A stretch of 64,000 nucleotides of DNA, from positions 53,771,423-53,835,422 of the forward strand of contig OX421968.1 in the NCBI GenBank assembly GCA_949128115.1. Direction: 5' to 3'. The notes under the pieces were generated by a model that was given only the letters and a program-made list of their open reading frames with translations, did not search any database and was not told the DNA's origin. The stretch's first letter is position 1, and each line of letters starts with the position of its first letter. This DNA is from Anaspis maculata. Lineage: Eukaryota > Arthropoda > Insecta > Coleoptera > Scraptiidae. Made by a program: the position numbers and the translations under genes. Below are positions 28,801 to 40,345 of this stretch, piece by piece.

Positions 28801-31800
28801 CAATAATTCACCATTCGATGGTTCATCGAAAACTAGGTCGACATGCATAATTTTATTTTTCTCCAAAACGCTTCCACAGGGAGATAGAGCCCTTCCAAGT
28901 TCATTTTAGAAATCTTTTTTTTGCAATCGCTCTCAAGTCATTGCAGCAAGATTTTGACCAAATTTGGCACAAATACTTGAAAATAGATACCCATCACTTG
29001 ACGTAGATAACTTTTGTCAAAAATTTCCAGTGGCGTAGATACGGGGAGATTGTTCAACTTCTCCCACCCCATTTTCTACGCCACTGGAAGTTTTTTTTAA
29101 AATTATACTTTTTTCGAATTCTTTGTTCGATTTATAAAAAAAGTTACTCCTGTAAAATTTTGATTTGAGGCTTCGTTTACAAGATAATTGAGTTATTAGA
29201 TATGATAAAAATAAAAAGAGATACCTCGCAAGGCCGAAAATTGGATACCTCTGTTTATAAAAAAAGAACTCGACCAGTAGTTGGTCGATGGAAAAATAAG
29301 TCGATTTTTATAATATAAACTACGCAACATTGAATACGACACATCGAAAAATTTTGCCTCTTTTCACATTGGGTTAACTCCTGATTGTTTTGGATGATTT
29401 GTAATCTGTTTGTGCCGTTGCTAAGCCCAATCTTCTAGTAATCCATAACTGTGAATAAGAAACTGAATGCAACTTGAGTGAAGTTTATACAGGGTGACAT
29501 GTATAGCGGTGCAAAACTGCCAGGCGTTCAACACGTTCTCATTTGAACAAAAACATTTTTTTTTGATTCTAACATTGGACGGATAAAAGATAACTTCATA
29601 CTTCGCCACGTTACTCGATTTCTTCCCCTAGCTTCCTTATTTACAGGCTGGTATCAAAAAACAATTTTTTGGTTTTTCTGTGATATCATTTTTTATTCTT
29701 GACCGATTTTCAAAATCCAGGGCTCAAATTGAAGCTGAGAAATGAACATTGAAAATGTATGGTTCTCTCAAGAGTGACCCGACGATTCATCGGCCCCGGA
29801 ATCTGGCTTGGAATGAGAATTAACCGATAATCAACCTTGGCCTTGAGAGAAGCATCCATTCTGAACATCTTCCGATATTTAGAGTTTGAATGAGACAAGA
29901 ATTTTTGATAAAGAAACAAAAGTACAACTGCAAGTTATCAAGGCAAAATCATCTTCCTTGCTTATATGAAGTAGCCTGTAACTAACGTTACGGGATGCAT
30001 CGCTCACCTGCAGCTTTTATAACCAACGTTGCTGAAATTACAGCATACAGAATTTTTTGATGCTGATTGTTCTAATCTCCATAACGTTAGTTACAAGCGA
30101 TTTAATACGAGCAAGAAAGATTACTATGCTTTGAAAATAATGATATTAATTCAGGGTATTTCATGGTGAGATCGACATAGGGAAAGGACAAGTAGCGTTT
30201 TTCAAAGCGCTAATTCTAGCTTCGAAATTTTTCCAACGCTCTTCGTTCCAAAGTTACAGGGTGATTCATGTGTTTTGTCGATTTTTTTATCTGGGACGAA
30301 TTGATAGAATAAAACAAAATTTGGCAGGTACGTTCTACTACCGACACTTGATACATTGCACTATCGATCAATTCCAAAACTCCAGGGCCGGACTTGATTT
30401 TTTTTTCTTTCGAATTTCTGTCGAAAATCTCACCCTGTATGCATATTTTCCAAAATTCAGTTTCACATTCGGAAACTACATGAAAAAGGCTATGACTCCA
30501 ACTGATGAAATTTTTTGGCGCCATTGAACTGTGCCAAGGAAAAAGTATTGAATTTGAATATTTCACCTGATGAAATTTTTATTCGTCATAACTTGCGAAC
30601 GGAGTAATAAAATCTTGTGAAATTTGACAGGTATATTCTAGTGCTAACCCTTGATAACCCGCGTCATCGATTTATTTGTTGACTGCAAAAGCTGCAGGGT
30701 CGGACCCCAATTTTTGCCTCCCAAGTTTTCATCACATGAAATACAGAGTGTTTCTGAAAAAAAAAGTGACACCCTGTATATGGAACGAAATGAAAATTAT
30801 ACTTGACATATCCGGAAACTACGGCAAAAATTGTTCCAGGAAAGTTTTTTCTTTTTTGAATTATCTTGAAGGGGATGTTTTTTTATGGGGGGTAACCGTC
30901 TCGCGTGAACACCTGTATGTATTTTGTACCGATTTATTTCTAAACCGTTTGAACGAGTTCGACCAAATTCGGTATGCACGTATGATTTATGGTAGGGAAG
31001 AGAAAATAGAAAACTTTGAGGTTGAATAACTCGAGAAGTACCGAACGGGTCGAACGGATTTCAACCAAATTTGGTTCGCAGCAAGAGTACCCTCCAGGGA
31101 CTCGATGAAACATGTGCAGCTCCGATTAAAATCAGGCGTGCAACTTAAATATTTTAAAAAAAACTTCGGAAAACTGGTAAAAATGGGCTTGTCCCACGTT
31201 TTTTTTTCTTCTGAGGTTTCTGGATCGATTGCAATACAACTTTGTGAGCATGCGTCCTTGCGTACTTTCTAAGCTTTTGCCTCCGAAATTTCAGTCAGGA
31301 GGTGTATAGTAGTGGGTTAGTGTACAGTTCAAACAGAATTCAAATCATTGTGGTATTAAAAGTTATCCTGATTTCAATAACGGAAAAAATTTGGATTGCG
31401 ACAAATCATTGATTCGTAGTTCAATAAAACATATCTATGTATGCACTTGATGTTGGAAAAGTAGTTTCGAACTGTTTTTTTTTATATAATTTCAGTAGCG
31501 TCTCTAGTTTTGATCCAGTTCCAAAACGGATTGTCAATGTGGAAACTTTCGTAGAAAGAATAATTCAAGAGACCATGTTCGAAGCATTCCAGGAGTATTA
31601 CATGTTGAAGCAACACAGGCCGGATGGTGTCGTCAATTTTGGATATGATAGTACTGGTGATGAGAACGGCGTCGTCTTGAGGAATAAAAAGGGGCCGATT
31701 TTGGCTTCTGCAAAGTACCAAAAATGTGCACGTGGAGAGTCAAGTGGGAAGCTTTCAGAGAACGATCTGAAGACTTGTGCGCACAAAAAAATTGTGCAAA

Positions 31801-34800
31801 AGGTATGCTTGTCTAGGAGTTTTGCCAGTTCGAATACCAGTGCTTTGCACACTTAATTGCCGCCGCAATTGCGGGTTGGGCAAGGTCCCTGTTGTTGTAT
31901 TGAAACCGGTTGCGGAGAAATGAAAAACTGAGGAGAAAGTGAAGGACAGATTTTACTTTATTGTTCCCCCATTCAAAATTCGAAGCGTTTCTATTGGCGC
32001 TTTTTTAGTGTTTTCGCTGAAAATACACTGGAAGTACCTTCACCAATGTACCCTTCTCAATTCTGAGTTCACTACTGCCCCTCAATGCGGGCCGCGTAGT
32101 AGAGCCGCTACGTGAAAACTTATGCACTTCATGTTGGAGCCATGAAATTCGGTACACTTCTTCAGGAAACTATTCGGATCAATTCTGTCCGAGGTACCTT
32201 CCTTGAATTATTATCATTATTATGTTTATTAAAATTAGTGTTGCATCCAAAATGGTGACCGTTTTCCAATATGGTGGCCTAAATATGCAAACATGTCGTA
32301 TTGGTCTAAGAACATCTCGCAAGATGTCGATTTTCATATTTGCTATTCTTAAGAGTCCTCTATACACTCAGAGCAGCCCCGACTAAAAGGCCCCTAAATC
32401 AGAGTCAATGATTTTCTTTCAACTGGCATTTAGAGATTTCCCTTTATATCTCCATATGAACAGATTAAAGGAAAAATATCCAAGAAAAATGGATCACAAC
32501 CGAAGATAGCAAGATTTTACGCGCGCCATCCTAGGGCCTTATTAGACCCGAAAATTTTTCTTTTTCTCAGGATGAACTCTCTACACTCTACAGTACCTAC
32601 TCGACGCGATAGGTCCGGGTGATTTTTCCATAAAACGTCTGGAGCCGAAGGTTGTGAAAATTAATAAAAAATTGCTTGAAAATTTGCAACTTCATATCTG
32701 TGGCTGAAAATTTTTATTTGAAAAATCACCCGGACCTATCGTGCAGAATAGTGTAGAGTTCACCCCTAAAAATGAAGGAAATCTTTTTTATGTTCCAAAA
32801 AAATTATTGAAATTTTTGCGACACTCGGTATTTATTGTAGTCTATGCAGTTTTCTATGCTGATTACAAAAATATACAAGACTTGTACATAATGAGAAGCA
32901 CCCAAATCAGTTTGAAAACAGATTTTCCCGATTTCTGTTGGCTCTGACGGGTTTGAAACCTCTTGATGGAACAAACCTATAATAGGTCTGTCCCAGCAAC
33001 ACCAAAACCAGTTCTAGAACCGTTCAAAGCATGCGTCCAAATGATTCATCTTACGCGTGTGCGTGCCGCGTATCGTATCGCACAAAGACAACAAACCTCT
33101 TCCATGAAAAACAAGTAAACCACCCTAGGCACCCCCCCCCTTTTTTCTACTAAAGTTACCTATAATTTACAAATTTGGCACATCTTTGGTTTTCACTCTG
33201 TATTCTGTATATCATTTATATTGCCGGCAATGGCAAGAGCTAATAAGACATGTGTTAGACAACGGAACATCTTATCAGGCCTCGCAATCCGTTTTAAAAT
33301 CGATTACCTAGTTTTTCCCGCAGATATTTCCATTTAAGGTCAACTGAAATTTTTGAGTGACCCACTTCAATTGCTGACCTGTTTTATGTTCTTGTGTTAT
33401 TGTTATTAGTATAAAGTGGTTTTTGTTCATTAATTTTTATTTACACCCGTACAAGTCAGAATGGCCAACAGTTGATAATGAACAGCCGATTGCGTGCCAA
33501 CTATGTGGCGCAACGATAGGTCTATTAATCAAAATAACTAAACTGCTGGACAATTATTGAAGTGTAACACCTAATCATTTCAGCGGAGTTCAAAATGGGA
33601 TAGGTCCTTAGAGAAGAGGACTTGGTCGAAAGATTTTTTTTTGTGAATAGCTGACTTTTTGCACTATCACATGCTACGTGGTCGTATTCTATACAGGTCC
33701 CTCTTTCTGTCCATATCTTTTATTTAAAAGGCTGATCTAAAAAATAAACGTTTGGTTTTGCAGTGTTAATTTTTTTCCTTCACCGATTTTGAAAATTTAA
33801 AATTCATGTTGAAGCTAAGATTTCAGGCAAAAAGACCCAAAAGTCAGAGTTGACTCAAGACAAACAGTTTAAATCAAGTGTTCCTTCGAAGGTGACTCAA
33901 ATCTGAAACGTTCTCGAAATCCAGTTTGAGGGGGGGGATTAATAAAAACCAACTTGGTTTCGAACAAATCTTTTATTCTGAATACGTCAAGGTTTTTCTT
34001 GTTTGTATGAGTCAAGGACGGGGATTGGAGGATCCCGATTACAACTACAGGTTTTTGAAGAAACCGTGGGCTCCTTCACTCTCCGTTCTTGACTCATACA
34101 AGTAAGATAAATCTTGACGGAGGCCTCACTATTGGGGCCATTGTACGTACCTCTTCTTTTACCAGCCGGACTGATCAAACCACAATGCGGTGCCAGATGT
34201 TTGGTGGTCGGTCCATTCAAGCACTGGGGCCGACAAGCGCACGGTTGACCTAGACTCCGTCTTTGACCCCCGAACCGCAGATGCGGATCTCCGACACATC
34301 CACGCCCTACGCCGCTACTCCCTGACCACGCTGCCGGTTTTCCTCTACACATTGCCGTACTGCGGGTTGCAGGCATGCTATACTCGGAAGGTTTGCCTAG
34401 AACCACCCGAGGAGGAGTTTCAGCCGGTCCCAGAATAAGATGAGACCCGCCAGCGGCTCGCCCACTGGCGCTACCCACCGGCGGTCTCCCATTCAACTTT
34501 TGGCAGCGCTGAGCGTTGCTGCAGTCGAGTTATCATCCTACTGGCGCGGTGTACTACACGCTATGCCCTCCTCGATTTAATGATTTGTTCGAAAGCAAAT
34601 TGGTTTTTGATAATTTCTCCTCTCAGACTAAATTTCGAGGGCGTGTCAAATTTGAGTCGACTTTGATGGAACCCTTGATCTAAAATGTTTGCCTTGAGTC
34701 AAATCTGATCTTTGGGTCTTTTTACCTCCAGATTCAGTTCAACAAGACTTTAAATTTTTGAAATTGGTGCCCTGTAAATATAGGAGACGGGCGAAAATTT

Positions 34801-36007
34801 GAAAATCCGCTTCAAGATGTTAGTTTTATGAGCTCCTTGGACCTAATTGAATAAATTCTGGATATTTTTTACAGAATTGGAAGCAATGCAAACTTTTCAG
34901 ATTTTGTAGAACCTTACCAGCCCTGCACAATAAATACGGGGGACCTGTATGAAATAGGCCATGTAGCATGTGATAGTGTAAAACGTCAGCTGTTCACAAT
35001 CATTTTTTTTTATATAGTCCTGTTTATTGAGAAGCTATACATACACCACTTTGAACTTCACAGAAATTTTTAGGTGTTAAACTTCACTTGTCCAGCAATA
35101 AGTGAAACTTGACTTTCAGCCCCAAAGACCATGCGTGATTTTATTTCATGGAATTGGAAACTCAGCTGAAATCTGGTGGCTCATAATGGGCAGCTTGGTG
35201 AACAAAGGCTACGAAGTTGTGGCCCCTGATATGTTAGGGCACGGATACAGCTCTGCCCCTGACAAGTCCAGCGCCTACACGTTCCACAACCTCCTTATTC
35301 ATGCCATCACCATTTTCGATCATTACAACGGAATAGACAACAAGCGCAAATGCATATTAGTTGGACATTCTTACGGGTATGCTAGACGAATTCAGGTATG
35401 AAACCAAGATTGAAACCCGAAAACAATCGTTTTTGCAGTTGCAGCATCGTTTCCGCGCTGTACCGACATAGGGCTGCCCAAATTTCTCAGATCATTTTGA
35501 TCAGCGGGGGCGGACCGACCCCTCTGGCAGCTCCTGTTAAAAACAACGAAATCTCACCATTCGGTTGTATACACACACTATTCAAGCCATTGTTGTTCTG
35601 CGGCCTCAAGCGCAGCTTTTTGTTTTCATCTCGGGGCAAGCATTTCGACGTTTGCGTTGCAGAGTCCGCCATCCCCAGCCAAATTCTAAAGTACATCTCT
35701 GAAGGGCAGAACTGGCCTGAAGGTGACGCAGCTTTTCACAGGAGAATTCTGGTGCCGACGCTACTGGTTCATGGTTTGCAAGACAAACAAGTGACCCTAG
35801 TCCAGCAGTGCGAAATGGAAAGGGTAATTTTATTAATTTTTTTTGTTTTGTTTGCTCAGTCCATGACTACTTGATCCGTTCAATCACTTTCAGACAATAC
35901 CTAGGGCCTTTCTAGAACTGATCCCTAATGCTGGACACATGGCTATGTTAGAAACGCCAGAACATTTGACCCACATGATACTGTGCTTCATTGACACTTG
36001 GAGCTGA
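25490..36007 (+). CDS. ABHD8: ABHD8-like alpha/beta hydrolase, five-exon model
   Basis: The model joins 25490-25896, 31496-31802, 35120-35376, 35439-35823 and 35894-36007. Phases agree at each junction (2, 0, 2, 0), giving 1,470 nt and 489 aa against about 439 in human. Exons 3-5 carry the hydrolase fold: oxyanion loop LFHGIG (His about 248), nucleophile motif GHSYG (Ser about 322), acid in LVHGLQDK (Asp about 439) and catalytic His in NAGHMAM (about 467). GGGPT and NWPEGD are shared with ABHD8 as I recall it. The substrate of the family is not settled. Exons 1-2 are attached because of matching phase, strand and good splice sites, not strong similarity. Introns 1 (5.6 kb) and 2 (3.3 kb) are full of foldback repeats; the last two are 62 and 70 nt. 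Confidence 0.75.
26206..28378. mobile_element. Double foldback in intron 1
   Basis: The outer arms (about 26,206-26,600 and 27,850-28,378) pair as inverted copies, for instance 'GTTGATAAGGTTGTTGAAAA' with its complement near 28,292. Inside, a second pair (about 26,960-27,208 and 27,422-27,690) pairs almost perfectly ('GCGCCGCAGCGAACAGGGTA' and its complement). The left side also holds a direct duplication of 'CGGTTACGAA ... GAGCACGCCACTT' at 26,598 and 26,726. No transposase is seen. Confidence 0.85.
28900..29215 (+). repeat. Diverged fragment of the 15.5-kb family with a small hairpin
   Basis: The region at 29,100-29,200 (AAAAAAGTTACTCCTGTAAA, then TTTTGATTTGAGGCTTCGTT) matches the left arm at 15,810-15,850. 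At 29,027-29,092 a hairpin has ends CCAGTGGCGTAGA and TCTACGCCACTGG, resembling a very small hAT-type MITE, but no 8-bp target duplication is present. Confidence 0.6.
29216..31495. other. Rest of intron 1: broken repeats
   Basis: No exon is supported. It holds several orphan CAGGGTGA or CACCCTGTA ends (29,489; 30,257; 30,434; 30,771), a copy of the 'AAACTACGCAACA' end near 29,320, and a 14-bp inverted pair (GTAACTAACGTTA / complement) at 29,971 and 30,082. Confidence 0.5.
31496..31802 (+). CDS. Candidate second coding exon of the ABHD8-like gene
   Basis: It is bounded by a TATATAATTTCAG acceptor and an AAAAG|GTATGC donor and is open throughout in one frame (102 codons plus a split codon). 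It enters in phase 2 and leaves in phase 0, matching the exons on either side. It contains a predicted amphipathic helix (VETFVERIIQETMFEAFQEY) followed by a polar, Lys/Gly/Ser-rich stretch. No domain is recognised. An alternative is that it belongs to a separate small gene. Confidence 0.6.
32574..32761. mobile_element. 188-bp MITE in intron 2
   Basis: Ends GAACTCTCTACACTCTAC and its near complement GTGTAGAGTTC pair, as do the inner segments CGATAGGTCCGGGTGATTTTT and GAAAAATCACCCGGACCTAT. It is non-coding. Confidence 0.8.
33544..35097. mobile_element. Foldback with a GC-rich core, next to exon 3
   Basis: Arms at about 33,544-33,975 and 34,580-35,097 pair in inverted order: TGCTGGACAA / TTGTCCAGCA at the tips, 'CACTATCACATGCTACGTGG' with its near complement, and 'GATTTGTTCGAAA' with its complement inside. 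The core (about 33,990-34,570) is strikingly GC-richer than the arms, with a hairpin at 33,998-34,106 (GTATGAGTCAAGGACGG / complement). The right tip is only 22 nt from the first base of exon 3, so the element supplies most of that intron end. Confidence 0.8.
35120..36007 (+). CDS. ABHD8: Catalytic exons 3-5 of the ABHD8-like hydrolase
   Basis: These three exons (35120-35376, 35439-35823, 35894-36007) encode the alpha/beta hydrolase domain on their own merit. The order is strand and oxyanion loop (CVILFHGIGNSAEIWW), YEVVAPDMLGHGYSSAP, nucleophile elbow GHSYG, then SGGGPTPL, NWPEGD and LVHGLQDKQV, ending GHMAMLETPEHLTHMILC. The serine-aspartate-histidine triad is complete. Exon 3 splits the glycine codon of GHSYG. 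The frame begins phase 0 after the TTTCAG acceptor, so it needs an upstream exon. The stop is TGA at 36,005-36,007. Confidence 0.93.
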
Positions 36008-36414
36008 CGACCCTGTCATAAATATGCATACTCTTTTCCTTGTTCATTTTACACGTATCGTATCATTCTACATTTTGAAATGTTGCCAATTTTTTGAGGC
36101 CAATTATTGGAAAATGTCTTCCTGTTCAGTATTTGTGATATTTACACAGTAACGATGCCGTCCTTAGTTTTAAAATATATAGTATTTTTTTATGAAATTG
36201 TCAGATACTTACTGAGACAAAAAAATCATAAAGGTACCTTAATGCAAAATAAAAAAAAATCAATGCATTGAGTTGTTGAATTAAGCAATAATAAAAAAAG
36301 ATAAACTACAGAAAAATGCTTTTTAAGTTACCTATACTTTCTTGCTCCCGTTTCCTTGCCGCTCTTTAATAACTTTGACGCCAACATTACAAGTGGTGCA
36401 GCTTTTTCAACATT

Positions 36415-36420
36415 AATAAA
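36415..36420 (+). terminator. Candidate polyadenylation signal of the ABHD8-like gene
   Basis: AATAAA sits about 410 nt past the stop codon. Another AATAAA at 36,248 is also possible. Neither can be confirmed from sequence alone. Confidence 0.4.
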
Positions 36421-38499
36421 GCAGTAAAAGAGATAAACTATAAAAACATTACATTTTTACACAGAAAAAGGTTCCTCGACGGGATTTGAACCTGCTGCTG
36501 CTGCTCCCTTGTCGGTCGGTATTACGGCCTGGTTGAACTAACTAACCAAACGTTCAAGGCGGGGTGTTTCCTTGTTTATGTTATTTATCATCAGTGTTCA
36601 ACTTCTCTTATTCATGTATTACTCGAAAGAACTATAAATTATCTTTATTTCTAGCCAAACTTTCATGGTGCGTGTAGTTCGCTAAGTAGGCGAACTGAAT
36701 CAGAAGGTGGTAGCTTAAGGTGTTAATTTTGTTAACTGGCTGATTTCACAAGGAAATAGTTGAAAAAGTAATGATTGTTCTAATTAGTCAGTTGCGTGAG
36801 AAAATGTGATTAATAAACAAGTGTAGGTAACCAGGAAATTATTCATTTTCCGCGTTTGGGTGACAATTTAAGAAAGGCTGAAATTCATCAAATTATCCGT
36901 AAAAATTAAAAATCATTATATGCACCATAGAGATCTTTCACCCTACAAATTTAACCTCTTTCACTTTTGTTCCACAAGTCCCTTCCGAAATGAATATTCG
37001 CTAGGACTATGAAATAGCGTCGAAGCGCACGACTTTTTCAGTGTAGGATTTATTTGGGAACATTTTCATTCAAACGTTAATTTTGCTTTTAAGCAACCGT
37101 TTAGCGGGAAGCCAAAAGTCGAGTGATTTTAGGGGTGGTTTCCACTGTTAAAACTTGGTTAGCAATAATTAGCATAGAGAGGATGGCCGGGGACTTCTTT
37201 TCTTTGGCTAATAATAAGATGATCTTTGATGAACTGTGCCAAATCCCGGCCTTCTAGGAACAAAGACGATTATCATAATGATATTTATTGGACTTGAAGC
37301 TAAACTTCGATTTATTCGATATTTGGGTTTATCATCGAAAATCTATTCTCAAAAGGAATTCACAACATATGCATCATATCAGGCAGAAGTTGTAATATTC
37401 AAGTAAACAATTTTTTTGGAACTAAATATTTTGCTGTGAAATCAGCCACTTACTACATGGCACCCCGGCGTTGCACAGATTTTTCGATGCGCGCTCGAGG
37501 CTATCCCCAGCCCCCACTTCAAACGCTATTTGCCCGAATTTGGTGGTCGATGGGGACTTACCATATGTGTATATTTAGTTTAATTAACCTTTTCTATATA
37601 GAATTTATTGGGGAGTATTTTCATTCTCATAGGTACCTATTTATTTTACGCCCAAGTATTCGTAACCATTTGGCAGAAATACGAAAAAACCAATACCTGA
37701 GTGGTATGAATAAAACGCGAGTATTTGCTACCAAACTGCGCAACACTCGAATGTGTCGCACTCAAAATTTTTGCCCCTTTTCAAACAGCCATAACTTTTT
37801 TGGCTGTGGACGATTTTATTTTGGCTTGCGCTGTCCGTTAGCATTATCCTCGGCATTATATTATTTTGGCAATCCATTCTATAGATATGAATCTCAAGAC
37901 TCCTTAAGTTGAGTTCATACGGAGTGTTAGTAAAACGTTTCAAAATTCTAATGCGTTCAACCAAGCCCCGTTTGAAGAAACAATATTTTTTATGGACTTT
38001 GACGCCAAATTCATGAAGATAGACCTCATTACCTTCGACCGACTGTTGAGTTTTTTGCCTATCTGTTTTATTTACAGGGTGATTGAAAAATATCAACGTT
38101 CTGTATTCCAGTGCAAACTTTTTTCCTCGTCAACCGATTTTCAAAATCTAAAGCTCATGTTGAAGCCAAAACATCAGGTAAGAAAAACTTGGGGTCCGAA
38201 TCGACTAAAGGCAAACGTTCAGAATACAGAGCTGCATGAAAATTCCGTCAGATTGGTCTAGAGCTCAGAATCGTTCGAATATTGCAAATCGAAGAGCAGA
38301 GCGCCGGCATCTACCGTTCGGATATTTAGGTTCCCCCCGAAGGGCTTTGAGCTCGCTCGGTTTCGTCGAAAGTTTTCGGCCGAGCTCCCAGATAATTTTT
38401 TCACGTATGCGCCCTGTGTTTCTCTCCAAGTTCGCAATGATCGCACATTTATGATTTTGGAACACCAACATACTGCAATAAACAGCTTAGGCCTTAAGC
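36421..38499. other. Intergenic stretch with repeat fragments
   Basis: No exon is supported. A segment at 37,735-38,250 carries the 'CGCAACACTCGAATGTGTCGC' type end, a CAGGGTGATTG motif at 38,077 and the 'GACCGATTTTCAAAATCTAAAGC' motif also seen near 33,790 and 49,700, so it is a truncated foldback. A tRNA-like piece at 36,471-36,560 is discussed under rejected items. Confidence 0.5.
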
Positions 38500-39187
38500 T
38501 AAAGTGCTCAACAAAATAAGTGTCGCAGCAGAAATTTTGCCCCAAATTTGAATCAACATAACTTTTGATTGTCACGGACGATTTCAATTAGGTTTTCACT
38601 GGTCGATTGCCTGATCTTTTGGCTATTTACCATGTTCAAAGATCACCTGAGAAGCTGGACATCAAGTTTCCACAGGGTGGTAAATAAAGCAGTTCATAAT
38701 TCCTTAAACTTTAATGAACCCGCGTTTGAGCTAAATTTTTTTTTGTCAACAACCGATAACAAAATAATGGAGAATGATGACTTACCTCGGAACGGTTTTC
38801 GAATTTCCCGGATTAGAAGTGAAATAGCCAAGATACGATTTTTTTGCTGGGAATGATGCTTTCCATTTCTTCTCCTTCATGAAAAATCAACGGACTCTCG
38901 ATGTGAGAGGATATCTCTTAGCAAGCTTGCTATTAGACGATTCTAAGCAATTTTTTGCCTAGCGCACCCCCTGTTGTGTCTTTTGGGGCTGAAATAGGGC
39001 GTACTTTTTTGTGAATTCGTCACCAATTTCACAACCTAGGCTTGTTTGGTATCAATTCTTTTGATTGAGGTTCGCTGAACAATATTATCTTGGTGAAAAC
39101 ATTCCTCCTTCTGTCTGTCAGTCATCTGTTTCTATAACTCCCGAACGGTTAATCGAATTCAACTGAAATTTTGTGAATATGAAGGTA

Positions 39188-39416
39188 GTGTCGATCGAAA
39201 GTTTGGAAACACTTGTCAAGCTTGTCAATTTTGGAGGTTAAATTAAGACTGGATGAAAAGGATTTGAGAAGGTGACATGCGCTCAAAATTTGAAGAAGAC
39301 ATCTTTTGAACTGTGAAAGAAAACACTTTTTTTTGTCATATCACATTCAATTACGTGTGCAATTTGACTTCAAAAATTGACAGTTTTGAAAAGTGTTTCC
39401 AAAGCTTAGTCAGTGT
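39188..39416. mobile_element. Small Tc1-type MITE
   Basis: The end read inward from the right is CACTGACTAAGCTTTGGAAA, with the CACTG start usual for Tc1-like elements. The left end has GATCGAAAGTTTGGAAACAC in inverted pairing over about 55 bp. TA flanks both sides. It is about 230 bp and non-coding, nested in the larger element. Confidence 0.7.
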
Positions 39417-39689
39417 ACAAAATATGAGGGCATAATTTGAATTTTCGAGTAAGTTGATGATATTTTAGCTCAAGTCGGTGCAATAGAGGGCGCACCATCC
39501 CGTAATTAGCTATCAGGTTTTTTTTTCAAGCGGACCTTCAAGATGGACCTCAAACTTACCAGGTTTGTAGGTAGGTACTAGGTAAGTAACATTTTCCTTC
39601 CAGTTTATGATTTTCAGTTTAAGATGCTTAAATAATCAATATTTTGTCGGTCCCTCTCTGGCCTGGATCAGATCGAGCCATTACTTATC

Positions 39690-40345
39690 TCGACATGCTC
39701 TCCATTAAAGCCCGCGGAAAATTCTGAGGAATATAGCCTTCCATTCTTCCTGAACTTCAATAGCTAAGTCATTCAAATTGTCCGATTGTCCTTCTTTTCT
39801 TTCAATTTCAACTTTATCCTACAACATACATGCTCGATAGGATTCATATCTGAAGACAAGGGTAGCTAATCCTTTCTTTCAATATTGTGATCCCCTAAAA
39901 ATTCGTTGACAATTCTAGCCCGATGAGGTCGGACGTTGTCGTCGACCAACATGAAATTGTCACCAAAATTTTGAGCAAAGGGGACCACAATATCCTTTAT
40001 GCACAAATCCCTGTATCTTTCACCATTCATACTCTCTCCTCTCAGTATCACCAAATCAATTATTCTTCCAGTCCTCATTTCTCCCCAAACAGTCACTCCT
40101 CCACTTCCAAAAACTACCCTTGCCTCTATGTGTTCTTCCAGAAGTCTTTCGTTCCTCTGTCGCCATACCAGAACCCGTCCATCCGACCTAAAAAAATTAA
40201 ACTTACTTTTATCTGAAAACATGCAAGCACCTACTCCACTCTGCTATTCCCCAGTGCTAATATGGTTTTGTGCCCATCTTAGGCTAGTAGCACGATGCTG
40301 CAGCTTCAGCAGAGGGCATGCCGCTCTTCTTCTGTTTTTACTTGA
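39690..40345 (-). pseudogene. Decayed Tc1-like transposase
   Basis: Read on the minus strand, the pieces in order are LQHRATSLRWAQNHIS (stop after it), FSDKSKFNFFRSDGRVLVWR, VTVWGEMRTGRIIDLVILRG, FMLVDDNVRPHRARIVNEFL, then SSDMNPIEHV after another stop, and IPQNFPRALMESMSR in a shifted frame. These are the successive signatures of the DDE domain of Tc1-like transposases, including the FSDESKF-type first Asp, the DN..PH second Asp, and the NPIE block that holds the third acidic residue. At least two stops and a frameshift make it inactive. The longest open piece is 39,866-40,222. Confidence 0.88.

Noticed and set aside
29027..29092. CAGTGGCGTAG hairpin as a hAT MITE
   Set aside because: The flanks (AAAATTTC and GAAGTTTT) are not an 8-bp duplication, and the surrounding repeat continues across it.
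30676..31029. 117-codon + frame in intron 1
   Set aside because: It spans a CACCCTGTA repeat end and has no domain. It is repeat-derived or random.
33987..34496. 169-codon open frame on the minus strand
   Set aside because: It lies in the GC-rich core of a foldback, where stops are rare by composition, and shows no domain or good start.
36471..36560. Minus-strand tRNA-like sequence with GGTTCAAATCCCGTCGAGGA
   Set aside because: It has a good B-box and T-loop look, but no matching 5' acceptor strand, a poor T stem and no clear anticodon arm. It is at best a SINE head or tRNA relic.
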